Source: Gammaproteobacteria bacterium
Lineage (GTDB): Bacteria > Pseudomonadota > Gammaproteobacteria > SZUA-140
Length of the DNA: 6,430 bases
NCBI GenBank assembly: GCA_026994735.1
Contig: JALWQD010000250.1
Location: forward strand, 10,166 to 16,595
Direction of reading: 5' to 3'
Shown: piece after piece, positions 6,392-6,430 of the stretch
Position numbering within the stretch: the first letter of the stretch is position 1
How the letters are laid out: the number at the start of each line of letters is the position of its first letter
The notes under the pieces: generated by a model
Told to the model about the DNA's origin: nothing
What the model saw: the letters and a program-made list of their open reading frames with translations, nothing else
Databases searched by the model: none
Program-made: the position numbers and the translations under genes

Positions 6392-6430
6392 GTGATTGAA
6401 ACCGCAATCAGTATTCGCGCCGTGTGCAAG
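6392..6430 (+). CDS. Probable ABC transporter ATP-binding protein, first 13 codons
   Basis: From a GTG at 6392 the frame stays open to the window edge and reads MIETAISIRAVCK. This resembles the opening strand of ABC ATPases (pattern x-a-I-s-I-r-x-V-x-K, normally followed by a Y-G pair and the Walker A motif some 25 residues on). A stop codon (TGA, 6380-6382) lies just upstream in frame and GTG is the only start codon after it, so the start is fixed if the gene is real. No good Shine-Dalgarno is seen. It sits 46 bp after fabB on the same strand with no terminator between, so readthrough from fabAB is possible. Thirteen residues cannot prove the family. Confidence 0.5.
   Translation, partial: MIETAISIRAVCK

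Noticed and set aside
6094..6429. Minus-strand open frame of 111 codons over the fabB 3' end
   Set aside because: Mostly antisense to the conserved FabB C terminus (TKSITGHALGAAG, FGFGGTN), with a low-complexity His/Thr-rich translation and no domain.

Overview
The window reads as a bacterial chromosomal segment, most likely from a gammaproteobacterium. This rests on a soluble transhydrogenase (SthA) very close to the E. coli protein and on an adjacent fabA-fabB pair, the anaerobic unsaturated fatty acid pathway typical of Gammaproteobacteria and some Alphaproteobacteria. Base composition is moderate and coding density is high. Every supported gene is on the plus strand. The genus cannot be named from this sequence alone. 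There is no sign of a phage, an insertion sequence, a CRISPR array, or tRNA or rRNA genes.

Layout. Positions 1-149 hold the 3' end of a CspA-family cold shock gene, followed by a strong intrinsic terminator (162-200). A short leader then precedes sthA (262-1629), and a GT4-type glycosyltransferase follows only 15 bp later (1645-2889) behind a good Shine-Dalgarno. After a 136 bp gap comes a small two-helix membrane protein (3026-3226), then a cytoplasmic YVTN-like beta-propeller of unknown function (about 3285-4532). After 71 bp come fabA (4604-5119) and fabB (5128-6345), separated by 8 bp and clearly one operon. The last 39 bases look like the first 13 codons of an ABC transporter ATPase.

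How the genes may work together. FabA makes and isomerises the C10 enoyl-ACP. FabB elongates the cis product, so the pair sets membrane unsaturation. SthA balances NADPH and NADH, both of which feed fatty acid synthesis, but a functional link to fabAB is only inference. The glycosyltransferase may act at the membrane on a lipid or surface glycan, with unknown acceptor. Most of the window is ordinary housekeeping content. The items most worth a second look are the propeller with its recurring histidines, the small membrane protein beside it, and a 20-bp perfect palindrome inside sthA. Nothing seen here amounts to a convincing new biological system.
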